This document shows positions 44,679-54,001 of a DNA stretch of 64,000 bases, one piece after another. The notes under the pieces were generated by a model. That model saw only the letters and a list, made by a program, of their open reading frames with translations, was not told the DNA's origin and did no database searches. The translations under genes and the position numbers were made by a program. The DNA lies in contig NZ_JABBYO010000001.1 in assembly GCF_012958305.1 (NCBI RefSeq), positions 372,001 through 436,000 on the forward strand. Direction: 5' to 3'. Source of the DNA: Tautonia rosea (GTDB lineage: Bacteria > Planctomycetota > Planctomycetia > Isosphaerales > Isosphaeraceae). Numbering within the stretch: position 1 is the stretch's first letter; each line of letters begins with the position of its first letter.

Positions 44679-45842
44679 GTGAACTGGCAAGAGATTATTA
44701 TCGATGCCGCGGCGACCGACACAGGAATGCGTCGGTCGAATAACCAGGACAGCCATGCGATCGTCCGCGCCAAGACGATCGAGACCTGGAAGAAACGCGG
44801 TCATGTGTTCATGGTTGCCGATGGCATGGGAGCGCACGCTGCGGGAGAGCTGGCCAGCAAGCTTGCCTGCGACAACATTCCTCATAACTTCGCGAAGCTG
44901 AAGATTGACAGCCCCGCCGAGGGTTTGACCCGAGCCTATCGCGAGGTCGCCAAGATCATTCATACCAAGGCCACGGCCAACAAGGATTTTGAGGGGATGG
45001 GCACCACGGCCTCAGCCCTCGTCCTTCTGCCGGCTGGGGCGCTGATCGCTCACGTGGGAGATTCCCGGGTCTACCGCGTTCGCAATGGAACGATCGAGCA
45101 ATTGACGTTCGACCACAGCCTCGTCTGGGAGTTGTTTCATCGCGGGCACCTGTCTCGCGAGGAAGCGATGCGTTCGGTGCCGAAGAACGTCATTACTCGG
45201 AGCCTCGGACCCGATCCCAATATTGAGGTCGATATCGAGGGGCCGTATCCGGTGGAATCGGGCGACGTGTTCCTGCTCTGCTCCGATGGTCTGTCTGGTC
45301 CGGTTGAAGACCCGGAAATCGGGGCATTTGCGTCGGTCTTCCACCCGGAAGAGGCGTGCAAGTATCTGCTCCATCTCGCGAACCTGCGAGGAGGGCAGGA
45401 CAACATCACCGTCATGGTGGTCCGAACCGGTCCCTGGGAGGATCCCGATGATCCCTCGCGATCCGTCACGACCAATGGGGTGGCCGCCGAGAAAGCTGGA
45501 AAAGGGAAGGGTTTCTCATTGACCGGTCTCGTGAATGCCTTTCAACGGAAGCCCGCGTTGGAGCCGGTCGAGGAATCCATTTACGTCTCGGCTCCCTGTC
45601 CACTCGACGCGACTCTGTTTGATCGCCTGGGAGAAGATCTTCGCCGCGTGCACTCCACCGCGGTCGAGCAGGCCTGGCCGGTCGATTGGGCTGAGCTGAC
45701 ACGAAGCCGTCGAGAGGCCGAGGCATGCCGAGCTGCCGGGAATCATCGCCTGGCGTTGAAGCATCTGGGAGAAGCGATCGTACGGCTTGGTGTCGCCGGA
45801 CGGCTCCACCGCAAGGAGTATGGTCCGATCGGCGCGAAATGA
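44679..45842 (+). CDS. PP2C-family Ser/Thr protein phosphatase
   Basis: The GTG at 44679 (VNWQEII), with GGGAG six bases upstream, gives 387 residues. The PP2C domain (about 10-240) is complete: GMRRSNNQDS, MVADGMGAHAAGE, EGMGTTASALVL, AHVGDSRVYRV, LLCSDGLSGPVED and GGQDNITVMVV. The manganese-binding aspartates are all present, so it should dephosphorylate Ser/Thr. A further ~150 residues form a linker and a helical C-terminal domain of unknown role (RSRREAEACRAAGNH). It opposes kinases such as the one at 35341-37026. The next gene is 93 bases downstream. Confidence 0.93.
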   Translation: MNWQEIIIDAAATDTGMRRSNNQDSHAIVRAKTIETWKKRGHVFMVADGMGAHAAGELASKLACDNIPHNFAKLKIDSPAEGLTRAYREVAKIIHTKATANKDFEGMGTTASALVLLPAGALIAHVGDSRVYRVRNGTIEQLTFDHSLVWELFHRGHLSREEAMRSVPKNVITRSLGPDPNIEVDIEGPYPVESGDVFLLCSDGLSGPVEDPEIGAFASVFHPEEACKYLLHLANLRGGQDNITVMVVRTGPWEDPDDPSRSVTTNGVAAEKAGKGKGFSLTGLVNAFQRKPALEPVEESIYVSAPCPLDATLFDRLGEDLRRVHSTAVEQAWPVDWAELTRSRREAEACRAAGNHRLALKHLGEAIVRLGVAGRLHRKEYGPIGAK

Positions 45843-45935
45843 CCTGATGTGTCATCTGTTGTACCCTCGACCCCGCCTCGTTTATTCCTCGTCTTGTCAC
45901 CCCCTGGGTTCCCACTTCTGGTTTGAGCTTGCCGA

Positions 45936-47150
45936 ATGGACCCGATCGAGCCTTTCAGCGCCCCCCGTGTTTCCCCCGCCCAGGCTGCTCCGGAAACGAT
46001 TTGTGCCCGACCGACTCTGCTCGCCGAATCCACGTCGGTTCCCCTGGTTCCCGCTCCCCAGTTGAGCGTGGTGTATCGGTTTGAAGGGCTCGACCATGTC
46101 GATGCCGTCTACCAGAGGCAGGCGGATGGGTTCGTTTATGCGAGGGATGGACACCCCAACGCCAGTGCGCTCGCCGCTCGGATTGCTGCGCTCGAAGGGG
46201 CTGAGGCTGCTGCCGTCTGTGCGTCGGGCATGGCGGCCACGGCCGCTGTGTTGCTCTCGGAACTGGGATCGGGAGACCATATCGCGTTCGCCGAACAGCT
46301 TTATGGAAAGACTATTTCACTCATTGATCGGGAGCTGAGACGTTTCGGGATCGAGGCGACCGGTTTTGATGCGACTCGGCCCGACTCTCTCGTTGCGGTG
46401 CTCCGCGACCGGACCCGACTTGTGATGGTCGAGACCCTCTCGAACCCCCTGCTCCGTTTGCCGGATCTTCCTGGTTTGGCCACGATCGCGAAGAATGCTG
46501 GAGCAAAGCTGGTGGTGGATCATACGTTTGCCCCCCTGCTCTGCCGACCGCTGGACTTGGGAGCCTCGTATGTGGTTCACTCCGGAACGAAGCTGATCGG
46601 AGGCCACAGCGACCTCACGTTGGGGCTTGTCGCCGGCTCGCAAGAGGAGATGGATCGACTTCGTGGAATCGGCTCGACCTTCGGCCTTTCCGGCAACCCG
46701 TTCGAGAGCTGGCTCGCCTGCCGAGGGCTTGCGACCTTGCCCCTTCGATCGTCGCGGAGTTGCGCGACGGCACTCGATCTGGCCAGTCGGCTCTCCCGAT
46801 CCTCGGCGATCCGGGCGGTCCATTACCCAGGCTTACCGAATCATCCCGATCACGACCGTGCCCGCACCGTGCTTCAGGGTGGATTTGGCGCGATTGTCAC
46901 GATCGACCTTGGGAATCGGCATCGCGCTGATGCCTTTATCCGAAATCTCCGCCAGATTCCGTTTGCCCCCAGCCTGGGAGATGTGGCCACAACCCTGAGC
47001 CACCCGGCGACCACCAGCCATCGAGGTCAAGATCCCGCCTTGCTCGATCGGCATGGAATCACCCCCGGCCTGATCCGCTTGTCGATCGGCCTCGAAGATC
47101 CGAACGACCTCGCCGCCGATCTGGAACAGGCACTTGCCGCCGTATCGTGA
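45936..47150 (+). CDS. Cys/Met metabolism PLP-dependent enzyme (cystathionine gamma-synthase/lyase-like)
   Basis: This 404-residue fold-type I PLP enzyme of the trans-sulfuration family has the PLP lysine in VVHSGTKLIGGHSDLTLG (about residue 213). Other family segments are GMAATAAVLL, LVMVETLSNPLLRLPDL and DHTFAPLLCRPLDLGA. It could be cystathionine gamma-synthase, gamma-lyase, methionine gamma-lyase or O-acetylhomoserine sulfhydrylase; the sequence alone does not decide. The N-terminal ~35 residues are Pro/Ala-rich and may be an extension. It is preceded by the PP2C gene on the same strand. Confidence 0.9.
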   Translation: MDPIEPFSAPRVSPAQAAPETICARPTLLAESTSVPLVPAPQLSVVYRFEGLDHVDAVYQRQADGFVYARDGHPNASALAARIAALEGAEAAAVCASGMAATAAVLLSELGSGDHIAFAEQLYGKTISLIDRELRRFGIEATGFDATRPDSLVAVLRDRTRLVMVETLSNPLLRLPDLPGLATIAKNAGAKLVVDHTFAPLLCRPLDLGASYVVHSGTKLIGGHSDLTLGLVAGSQEEMDRLRGIGSTFGLSGNPFESWLACRGLATLPLRSSRSCATALDLASRLSRSSAIRAVHYPGLPNHPDHDRARTVLQGGFGAIVTIDLGNRHRADAFIRNLRQIPFAPSLGDVATTLSHPATTSHRGQDPALLDRHGITPGLIRLSIGLEDPNDLAADLEQALAAVS

Positions 47151-47258
47151 GTCGGACGACGAACAACACCCTTCCCCCGGATCAAGGAGTCGTTGAGCCC
47201 GGGGACGGGGATCGGTCGACCGTGGAACGCCCGGCATGTCAGCGGGTTCGAGGAACCG

Positions 47259-47696
47259 TTAGGCGGAGCCGTAGACGTAATTCAAGAGGTTCTTCCGCTC
47301 CTCCTCGGCCGATTCGTGCAGGAACCGGATCAGGTCGCCGACCGAGACGAGACCGATCAGACTGCCGTCATCTTCGAGGACGGGAAGCTGACCGATACGG
47401 TGTTCGCTCATGCGTCCCATCGCATCGTGGACGGATTCGGAGACGGAGCATGAGACGACCTGAGGGGTCATCACGGATTGGATCGGCGCGTGGCAGAACT
47501 CCTTGCCTTGATCGTGCAGTCCTCGGAGGACGTCCCGCTCAGTGAAGATGCCGACCATCGCACCGGTGTCATCCACGACGGGAAGTGACCCGATATTTTC
47601 ACGGACCAGGACGCCGACCGCTTCGGAAACAGTTGCATCTCTGCCGATGGTGATGATCGACCGAGACGTTCCTGAAAGGACGCTTCGAATCTGCAT
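47259..47696 (-). CDS. Twin-CBS-domain protein
   Basis: The ATG at 47696, with AAGGAGG seven bases upstream, gives 145 residues. Two CBS domains are visible (about 10-58 and 70-125), with the themes GSLPVVDDTGAMVGIFTERDVL and GQLPVLEDDGSLIGLVSVGDLI. Paired CBS domains bind adenosine nucleotides or SAM and sense energy state. No effector domain is attached, so it may act in trans. It converges on the PLP-enzyme gene and diverges from crtI. Confidence 0.92.
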   Translation of the reverse strand: MQIRSVLSGTSRSIITIGRDATVSEAVGVLVRENIGSLPVVDDTGAMVGIFTERDVLRGLHDQGKEFCHAPIQSVMTPQVVSCSVSESVHDAMGRMSEHRIGQLPVLEDDGSLIGLVSVGDLIRFLHESAEEERKNLLNYVYGSA

Positions 47697-48037
47697 AGTC
47701 AACCCTCCTTCGCGGATGGTCCGGGAGATTGAGGGGAATCCCGATCAGAATTCGGGAAACCGGACCAGAAGATTGGAACAACGCGCAGGGAGACGGGAAC
47801 AGCATGAATATTTTGAAGCTTACTCTAGGGGCATGCAACACAATTCAGAAGCGAATTCGAGGTTCTTTCCAGGCCACCACACCGTGATCGCATTGAGCTG
47901 AGCGTGCTTGCGGTGCTTCGATTCTGGATCGCCGTGGCCGTCGCGCCTACACTAAATCTGATGAAGCCAACGGATGTTGTTGCGGCCGGCAGTCGGCCAA
48001 TCGGCGTTCCCGTCCCGACCTTGATTGAGAACGCGGC
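47697..48037. other. Divergent intergenic region, 341 bp
   Basis: This separates the CBS protein (minus) and the CrtI-type gene (plus). It includes an AT-richer stretch near 47800-47840. No firm promoter, terminator or small gene is recognised. Confidence 0.4.
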
Positions 48038-49573
48038 ATGGCAGGATCGCATGTGGTCGTGATTGGAGGAGGAGTCGGTGGACTCTCCTCTGCCCTGGAA
48101 CTGGCGAGACGGGGATTGCCAGTGACCTTGCTGGAGCGTCACGCCAACCTTGGCGGCAAGGCCAGTGAGCGCCGCGAGGCTGGGTTTCGCTGGGACGAGG
48201 GACCCAGCATTGTCGTCATGCCCTGGGTTTATCGCGAATTGTTTTCGCAGTCGGGGCTCGACCCGGATCACTACCTCCCCATGACGCGGTTGGACCCGGC
48301 CTTCCGGGTCGTCTTCTCGGACGGCAGGCAGCTGGACCTGCCCGCAGATGAACCTGGCTTGCGTGATGCCTTTGCCTCGATTGATCCAGTGGATGCCAGG
48401 GCGCTCGGGCCGTTCCTCGAGCGGCTCGACCGCTTCGCCGCGAAGATTGGTCATGCCTACTGCGACCGATTGCTCGAAAGTTGGCCGCAAGTGCTCACCT
48501 CGCCCCTGATGAGTTCGGCGAGGGTGATCTCCCCATTCCAGCAGTATGCGGCCGAGGTCGATCGAACTTTCCGATCCGGTCCGATCCGAGAACTCCTTTA
48601 TGGCTTCCCGACGTATTCGGGATTCAACCCGATCACGGCTCCGGCCTCGCTCCTGGTGATCCCCTGGACGATCATTCGGGAAGGAGTCTGGTATCCGACT
48701 TCAGGAGGGATCGCCGCCATTCCTCAGGCAATTGCCGCTGCCTGCCGGGACCTGGGAGTCGAGATTCACACTGGTGTCGAAGCCGAAGCCATCGAGCTGG
48801 ATGCCTCGGGCAAGGTGCAAGGGGTTGCGACATCGCATGGCCAGGTGCCGTGCAATGTTGTCGTGTCGAATAGCGATTATGTGCACACGCACCGGCTCTT
48901 GCGTGGGGGCCGCGGCTTTACGCCTGAGGTCGAGACGATTCGTCAGGGAAAGGTGGAACCCTCGGGATCGTTCTTTACCGTTCAGCTGGGATGCAACCGA
49001 ACCTGGGACCTCTCGGCCCATCATCTTCTGGTCTTGACGGAGGGATCGAGCCGGGTCTATGACGAGGTGTATGAGCGTGGCGAGTTTCCGAGCGATCCTC
49101 CGTTGTATGTGAATGTGACCAGCGCGACTGATCCGGTCGACGCTCCTGAAGGTGGGAGCAACCCCTTTATCGTGATCGGTGCCCCGGCAATGCCGGACGA
49201 GAACGCGGGCGATCCGGATTTCGAAGCACAGTATGCCGACCGATTGATCGAGCGTTTGGAACGGGCTGGGATGTCTGGTCTGGCCGATGCGACCGTCTCG
49301 CGATTGGTGACAGGTCCTGCCGAGTTTTCTCGAAAATTTCATGCGTTTCGAGGAGCGATCTACGGATTGAGTAGTAAGCACAACATCCTTGGAGGTGGCT
49401 TCCGCCCTTTGAATTACCGGCCCGATGTGCCCGGTTTGTATTTCGTTGGTGGGGGAGTTCAGCCAGGCGCGGGCCTCCCGATGGCGGTGCAGAGCGGGAA
49501 AATTGCCGCGGGCCGGATTGCTAAGGACCTTGGTATCCGGTCCCAAGCCCGTCCGGCAACCACGCGACCTTGA
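48038..49573 (+). CDS. CrtI-type carotenoid desaturase/oxidase
   Basis: This 511-residue flavoprotein of the phytoene desaturase family has the N-terminal FAD motif HVVVIGGGVGGLSSALELARRGLPV and a C-terminal segment resembling the CrtI signature (YFVGGGVQPGAGLPMAVQSGKIAAG). It introduces double bonds into, or oxidises, a carotenoid backbone in the membrane. It could be CrtI (C40), CrtN (C30 desaturase) or CrtP (C30 oxidase). The glycosyltransferase 21 bases downstream favours a modified, glycosylated carotenoid. Planctomycetes make C30 carotenoids from squalene, which leaves CrtN or CrtP possible. Confidence 0.9.
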   Translation: MAGSHVVVIGGGVGGLSSALELARRGLPVTLLERHANLGGKASERREAGFRWDEGPSIVVMPWVYRELFSQSGLDPDHYLPMTRLDPAFRVVFSDGRQLDLPADEPGLRDAFASIDPVDARALGPFLERLDRFAAKIGHAYCDRLLESWPQVLTSPLMSSARVISPFQQYAAEVDRTFRSGPIRELLYGFPTYSGFNPITAPASLLVIPWTIIREGVWYPTSGGIAAIPQAIAAACRDLGVEIHTGVEAEAIELDASGKVQGVATSHGQVPCNVVVSNSDYVHTHRLLRGGRGFTPEVETIRQGKVEPSGSFFTVQLGCNRTWDLSAHHLLVLTEGSSRVYDEVYERGEFPSDPPLYVNVTSATDPVDAPEGGSNPFIVIGAPAMPDENAGDPDFEAQYADRLIERLERAGMSGLADATVSRLVTGPAEFSRKFHAFRGAIYGLSSKHNILGGGFRPLNYRPDVPGLYFVGGGVQPGAGLPMAVQSGKIAAGRIAKDLGIRSQARPATTRP

Positions 49574-49594
49574 ATTGAAACAGGAGATCGCGTG

Positions 49595-50812
49595 ATGATC
49601 GTTGGATTCATCGTGGCCCTGGTCGTTGCTCTCGGCTGGGTGGCCCTGGGGTTCATCTGCGTCCATCGCTCCCGATCGTCACGATGGCTTCGCCCAACCG
49701 ATCGGCGTTGGGGAGCAGAAGCCCCCACCGTGGCCGCGGTTGTTCCGGCCCGCAACGAGGCAGAACACATTGCCCAGACACTCGAATGTCTGATGGCGCA
49801 GGAATATCCCCATCTCTCAATTCATATCGTCGATGACCAGTCGGTGGACGGGACGGCCGATCTGGTTCGAAAGGCGGTTGCCGGCGCCGGGATTGATCGT
49901 CATCCGGTTCGGCTCTTGCCTGGCGTGGATCGACCGGAAGGGTGGGTGGGGAAGACCTGGGCCTTGCATCAAGGAGTCGACGCGACGGATTCGGAATGGG
50001 TCTGGATGGTCGATGCAGATCTTTGGCTTCACCCGAACGCACTCGCCACCGCGCTTGATCAGGCCGAGCGATCAGGCGCTGATTTCATTTCCTTCCTTGG
50101 CCGACCTCGCTGTGAAACATTCTGGCAGGGCTCGATTGCGCTGGCCTTGATTCAGATTCTCTCCATGCTCTATCCCCTGCGGCGCGTGAATGATCCCGTT
50201 CGAACCGAGGCCCTGGCGCATGGGGCGTTCGTGTTACTTCGCCGATCCATGTATGATCGCGTCGGTGGGATCGAGAGCGTTCGAGGAGAAATTGTCGAGG
50301 ACATCCAGTTCGCCTCTCGGGTCAAGCTCAAGGGAGGACGACTTCAGGTCGACGCCGCCCCAGAGCTCTCTCAAACGCACATGTACGGGACCTTTCAGGA
50401 TATCTGGCGAGGTTTACGCAAGAATGCGTATGCAGGGATGGATTACCAATTCCACAAGTACGCGACGGGGGCGTTGCTCGGATTATTGATGGCCTGGACC
50501 CCCTGGCTGGCGATCCTGGTGGGCTTGTTGAGAGGAATGGGTTGGCAGGAGATGGGCTTGAATTCCTTCGCCTGGCTCGGGGTTGGACTGGCAGGCTTGA
50601 TCGGTCAGGCGGCAGCGGCAATGCCCGTTGTGGTCTTCCTGAACCTTCCGAGAGCGTTCGCCCTCGCGCTTCCAGCCGGAATCACAGCGTATGTCGCGAT
50701 CACCACTGCGAGCGTTTGGCATTACGTCCGAGGTCGGGTTCTCTGGAAAGATCGTGAATTTTGCGCCAAAACCATCAAGGAACACTCCGTGCGAAACTCA
50801 AGCGGGCTGTGA
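49595..50812 (+). CDS. Family 2 glycosyltransferase, HpnB/CrtQ/CruC-like
   Basis: This 405-residue membrane glycosyltransferase (ATG 49595; AGGAG eight bases upstream) begins with a transmembrane helix. The GT2 domain has AVVPARNEAEHIAQTL, the VDDQSVDGT and MVDADLWL (DxD-type) metal sites, and segments shared with hopene-associated HpnB (GWVGKTWALHQG, MLYPLRRVNDP, GGIESVRGEIVEDIQFA). It ends with three further helices. It would transfer a sugar to a lipid, most likely the carotenoid made by its operon partner, as with CrtQ or CruC. HpnB-like hopanoid work is an alternative. Confidence 0.88.
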   Translation: MIVGFIVALVVALGWVALGFICVHRSRSSRWLRPTDRRWGAEAPTVAAVVPARNEAEHIAQTLECLMAQEYPHLSIHIVDDQSVDGTADLVRKAVAGAGIDRHPVRLLPGVDRPEGWVGKTWALHQGVDATDSEWVWMVDADLWLHPNALATALDQAERSGADFISFLGRPRCETFWQGSIALALIQILSMLYPLRRVNDPVRTEALAHGAFVLLRRSMYDRVGGIESVRGEIVEDIQFASRVKLKGGRLQVDAAPELSQTHMYGTFQDIWRGLRKNAYAGMDYQFHKYATGALLGLLMAWTPWLAILVGLLRGMGWQEMGLNSFAWLGVGLAGLIGQAAAAMPVVVFLNLPRAFALALPAGITAYVAITTASVWHYVRGRVLWKDREFCAKTIKEHSVRNSSGL

Positions 50813-50833
50813 TGGTCTGCGCAGGGTTGACTT

Positions 50834-51778
50834 TCAGGGCCTGGGGGAGCGATCTGAGGGAGATATGTTGGAAACATCCGCATTTCGCTTCAACAGTTCG
50901 TGCAAATGAAGATGGAAGGGGCCGAGTTTTCCTCCATAATTTCCTGCCGTGATTGCGACGATTTCCGGCAATGCCCCAGCACGCAGTCCGGCCAGGGTCG
51001 CCTCCTCAACATCGTGAAGTGTTAATCCATCAATCACAATTTCATACACGCAACGAACCTCGATCGGTAATTCCGTCGGGACGAGACCTCGAAGCATCGG
51101 GGCATATGCCGTGTTGGTACTGGCGAGCAACGCCTTGTACTTGCTTCCGACCTTTGATCCGGAGCGGGCGATCCCTCCCGGAAAGGGGAGGATGACCCCC
51201 GGAATCTTCCTCATCGCCTCGACCGCGATCTCAGTGGCGTTGAGGGTTGATCGTGGTTCAGTGCCGAGAAGGATGAGATTGCCACCGGCCACTCCTTTCA
51301 CGGAGCCGAACTGGTCTTCGCAGGTGAACTCGCCATCCATGACAGGCACACGCCAGAAGCGTCGGTCGCCAAGCTTCTTGCTGATTTGCCAGCCATCGCC
51401 AAAGTAGCGGAGTTTCCCCCCGATGGTCAGGCTTTTGCCATCGGGCCCGATGGGCAAGCCGTTGTAACAGGCGGTGGTCGGGCAGGTCATGACGCACTGG
51501 CCGACCCGCTTGACCAGCGCCTTTTCCAGTTGCTCTCTGCTGAAGGCGAACGCCAGGATCGCCACACCGGGCCGACCGTCTGGAGTTTCGTCAGGGGATA
51601 TCATTCGCTCGATGCCCGCTTCGGCGTCGCAGGAAATGACACTGGAGGCATAGCCGGTCATTTCCCGAGCAGCGATCTCGGCCCATTGTGCCGTTTCGGC
51701 GGTGACGATCAGGCGAGCGCCGGCCATCGGAAACGCTTCGGCGAACGTATCGACGATTGGGACGCCGTTAACCTGCAT
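50834..51778 (-). CDS. fhcD: Formylmethanofuran:tetrahydromethanopterin formyltransferase (Ftr/FhcD)
   Basis: This 314-residue protein corresponds closely to archaeal Ftr and bacterial FhcD. It opens with the typical VNGVPIVDTFAEAFPMAGARLIVTA and continues with TSCDAE-like, PDGRPGVAILAF, TCPTTACYNGLP and GGKLRYFGDG segments. It moves a formyl group between tetrahydromethanopterin and methanofuran, the last steps of formaldehyde oxidation in methylotrophs. The ATG at 51778 has GGAG six bases upstream and lies inside the end of fhcB, so the pair is translationally coupled. Other pathway genes (fhcA, fhcC, mch, fae) are not in the window. Confidence 0.93.
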   Translation of the reverse strand: MQVNGVPIVDTFAEAFPMAGARLIVTAETAQWAEIAAREMTGYASSVISCDAEAGIERMISPDETPDGRPGVAILAFAFSREQLEKALVKRVGQCVMTCPTTACYNGLPIGPDGKSLTIGGKLRYFGDGWQISKKLGDRRFWRVPVMDGEFTCEDQFGSVKGVAGGNLILLGTEPRSTLNATEIAVEAMRKIPGVILPFPGGIARSGSKVGSKYKALLASTNTAYAPMLRGLVPTELPIEVRCVYEIVIDGLTLHDVEEATLAGLRAGALPEIVAITAGNYGGKLGPFHLHLHELLKRNADVSNISPSDRSPRP

Positions 51779-53108
51779 CATGCGCTCCGGCCGAGAGCGG
51801 GCGAGATGGGCATGATCCCTGGGCACGACTCTCACAGTGCTCAAGGAGCCTTGCCAGAACCTCGTTCATCGAAGGGAGACGGGGGGCGATCACAGGACGA
51901 AGGGGCAAGGTCACCTCGTCGGATCGGCAGAAGATGCCGCCGTCGTCGATCCCCGGGATTGCCGTGGCGAGAGCCACCACTCCGGGAGCGGATCGATCGG
52001 TCGCATTGGGTCCAACAAGAATCGTGGGAAGCCCTTCGGGGCGGTTTGAGGCGGATTCCTTCTGGAACTCACCTACCACGAGCAAGGCATCGGCTTCTCC
52101 CGATCGCAGACGGAGCTCGGGATCGGCGTCAAATGGTCGATACCGTGCGATGCCGTCAGCGAGGTCGACCGACACCGGAGCGCCCAGCCTTCCGGTAAGG
52201 ATCGCTTCAGCCCCGGCGGGGTTGCCGGGGCCGGCAAGGGGAACGGCCACGCATCGAGTGATCGTGTTCAGGTCGTCGATCAATCGCATCAAGGCCTCGA
52301 TTGCCGAGGCTCCCTCGCGGGTCAGTTCGGCACCGAAGATGATCGCTCCGTAGCGGGCAGTTCTCAGCAGATTCGCCCACGATTGCCAGCGCTGGACCGG
52401 CGATCCGGTGTGTTGTTCAAGACGGACTAGATCGGCCGCAACCCCCCGGACGGCGGCCCGCAAGGCCTGAATTGCCTCGGAGTGGCGGCCCATTGTCACG
52501 GCAATCGCTTCGTCGGCCCAAGTCCGGCATTCCGAGGTTCCGGCATCGACCACCAGGACCGTCCGACCGGCCCGACCTTCGGGGACGAAGCGGCCGGGGG
52601 GATCGATCAACCGTTCTCGGAGCCGGGGATGAGTTTCGGCAGGGTCCACTCCCCAGAGGAGGATCACATTCGCCCGATGCATCACCTCTCCGAACGAGGC
52701 GAGTGTGGCCCCGGCTCGTTGAATGGCGAGAATGCGAGGGGTCGCCTCCTGGGTCTGATTGGGACTGATGGTCGCGCCGATCCGATCAGCAAGCCGGGCG
52801 GAGAGTGATTGGGATTCAAGGGTCGCCGAAGTCAGGCCGGTGAGCACCGGGGCGCTTGCGTTCGCAAGGAGCGAGGCCGCCCGATCGATGGCTTCGGCAA
52901 CGGATACGACGTTTCCATCGACCGATGCCGGAGGCAGGTCTGCAACCTGATAATCGGCCAGGAACCAGGATCGCCCGCGATGACAGGCTCGATTGGCCTC
53001 GATGATCCGATCGTCCGAGACAGTCAGGGTGATGTCATCGCACAGGAGGCCGCACGCCGTGCAGACCGCGTCGTGGAGAACCCGGACTTCAGCGGAAGGC
53101 GTGGGCAT
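51768..53108 (-). CDS. fhcB: Formylmethanofuran dehydrogenase subunit B / FhcB
   Basis: The ATG at 53108 gives 446 residues, the normal length for bacterial FhcB. The N-terminus has four cysteines (Cys16, Cys19, Cys23, Cys42) in VCTACGLLCDD and NRACHRGR, like the [4Fe-4S] site of archaeal FwdB. The rest is a molybdopterin-oxidoreductase-type fold (ANVILLWGVDPAETHPRLRER, GRHSEAIQAL, TRCVAVPLAGPGN). In methylotrophs the Fhc complex hydrolyses formylmethanofuran rather than reducing CO2. Whether the cluster or pterin is bound here cannot be told. It overlaps fhcD by 11 bases. Confidence 0.92.
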   Translation of the reverse strand: MPTPSAEVRVLHDAVCTACGLLCDDITLTVSDDRIIEANRACHRGRSWFLADYQVADLPPASVDGNVVSVAEAIDRAASLLANASAPVLTGLTSATLESQSLSARLADRIGATISPNQTQEATPRILAIQRAGATLASFGEVMHRANVILLWGVDPAETHPRLRERLIDPPGRFVPEGRAGRTVLVVDAGTSECRTWADEAIAVTMGRHSEAIQALRAAVRGVAADLVRLEQHTGSPVQRWQSWANLLRTARYGAIIFGAELTREGASAIEALMRLIDDLNTITRCVAVPLAGPGNPAGAEAILTGRLGAPVSVDLADGIARYRPFDADPELRLRSGEADALLVVGEFQKESASNRPEGLPTILVGPNATDRSAPGVVALATAIPGIDDGGIFCRSDEVTLPLRPVIAPRLPSMNEVLARLLEHCESRAQGSCPSRPLSAGAHDAG

Positions 53109-53428
53109 GGCGGATCGGTTCGGAGCGGACCTGATGATCAAGATTCGGGAGAATGGCTCCCGGAGTCCGGGAGGTCGGATGATCGGAAGTCATCGTATCA
53201 TGGCCCTGGATCGGTGGCCACGGTCGAGCCAAAACGGGATCGACAAAGCTGGCAACGCGCGAGAACAGGCGCATCTCTCTTGATTCCTTGGCCCGGGCGA
53301 TCCATCATAAATCCCAATCGCTCTCGTGGAGCGTCGAAACGTTCGATCAGGTTGTGTGATCGGGGTTTCGACGGCTCGCCACCCTCGCACAACACCTCAG
53401 CGTTGAGATTTCGCCGGAGATTGATTCG

Positions 53429-54001
53429 ATGATGCGACCTCTACTCGCGATTCTCTCGATCGCCCTGCTCCTTGCAGGTCCCGCCCGGTCCGACCAGGAG
53501 GCCCAGCGCCGCGTGCTCGACTTTACCGTCAACGACATTGAAGGCAACGAGGTCGACCTCAAACAATATGAGGGAGACGTGCTCCTGATCGTCAACACCG
53601 CCAGTTACTGCGGTTACACCCCGCAGTATGACGGCCTGGAAGACCTTTACCGTACCTACGGAGAGAAAGGCTTCAAGGTGCTCGCCTTCCCGGCCAATGA
53701 GTTTGGCCAGCAAGAGCCGGGTACCAATGCCGAGATCCGAGCCTTCTGCAAGTCGAATTATGAGGTGAGCTTCCCCTTGTTTTCCAAGGTCGTGGTCAAG
53801 GGATCGGGGATTCACCCGTTGTTCGCCTTCCTCACCGATTCCGAGGCCCACCCCGAGAATGGTGGCGCGATTCGATGGAACTTCACCAAGTTCCTCGTCG
53901 ATCGTGACGGGAAACTCATCGCCCGGTTTGAGCCGGGAGACGATCCGAAATCGGAAAAGGTCGTCAATGCCATCGAAAAGGCCCTCGCCGAGTCCCGATG
54001 A
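53429..54001 (+). CDS. Secreted glutathione peroxidase-family thiol peroxidase
   Basis: This 190-residue protein has a signal peptide (MMRPLLAILSIALLLAGPARS). The GPx fold has Cys61 in NTASYCGYTPQY as the peroxidatic residue (Cys, not selenocysteine), Gln95 in FGQQEPG, and Trp150-Asn151 in RWNFTKF, so the catalytic tetrad is intact. It should reduce hydroperoxides outside the cytoplasm, probably with thioredoxin rather than glutathione. It is followed without a gap by a DNA glycosylase gene. Confidence 0.95.
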   Translation: MMRPLLAILSIALLLAGPARSDQEAQRRVLDFTVNDIEGNEVDLKQYEGDVLLIVNTASYCGYTPQYDGLEDLYRTYGEKGFKVLAFPANEFGQQEPGTNAEIRAFCKSNYEVSFPLFSKVVVKGSGIHPLFAFLTDSEAHPENGGAIRWNFTKFLVDRDGKLIARFEPGDDPKSEKVVNAIEKALAESR

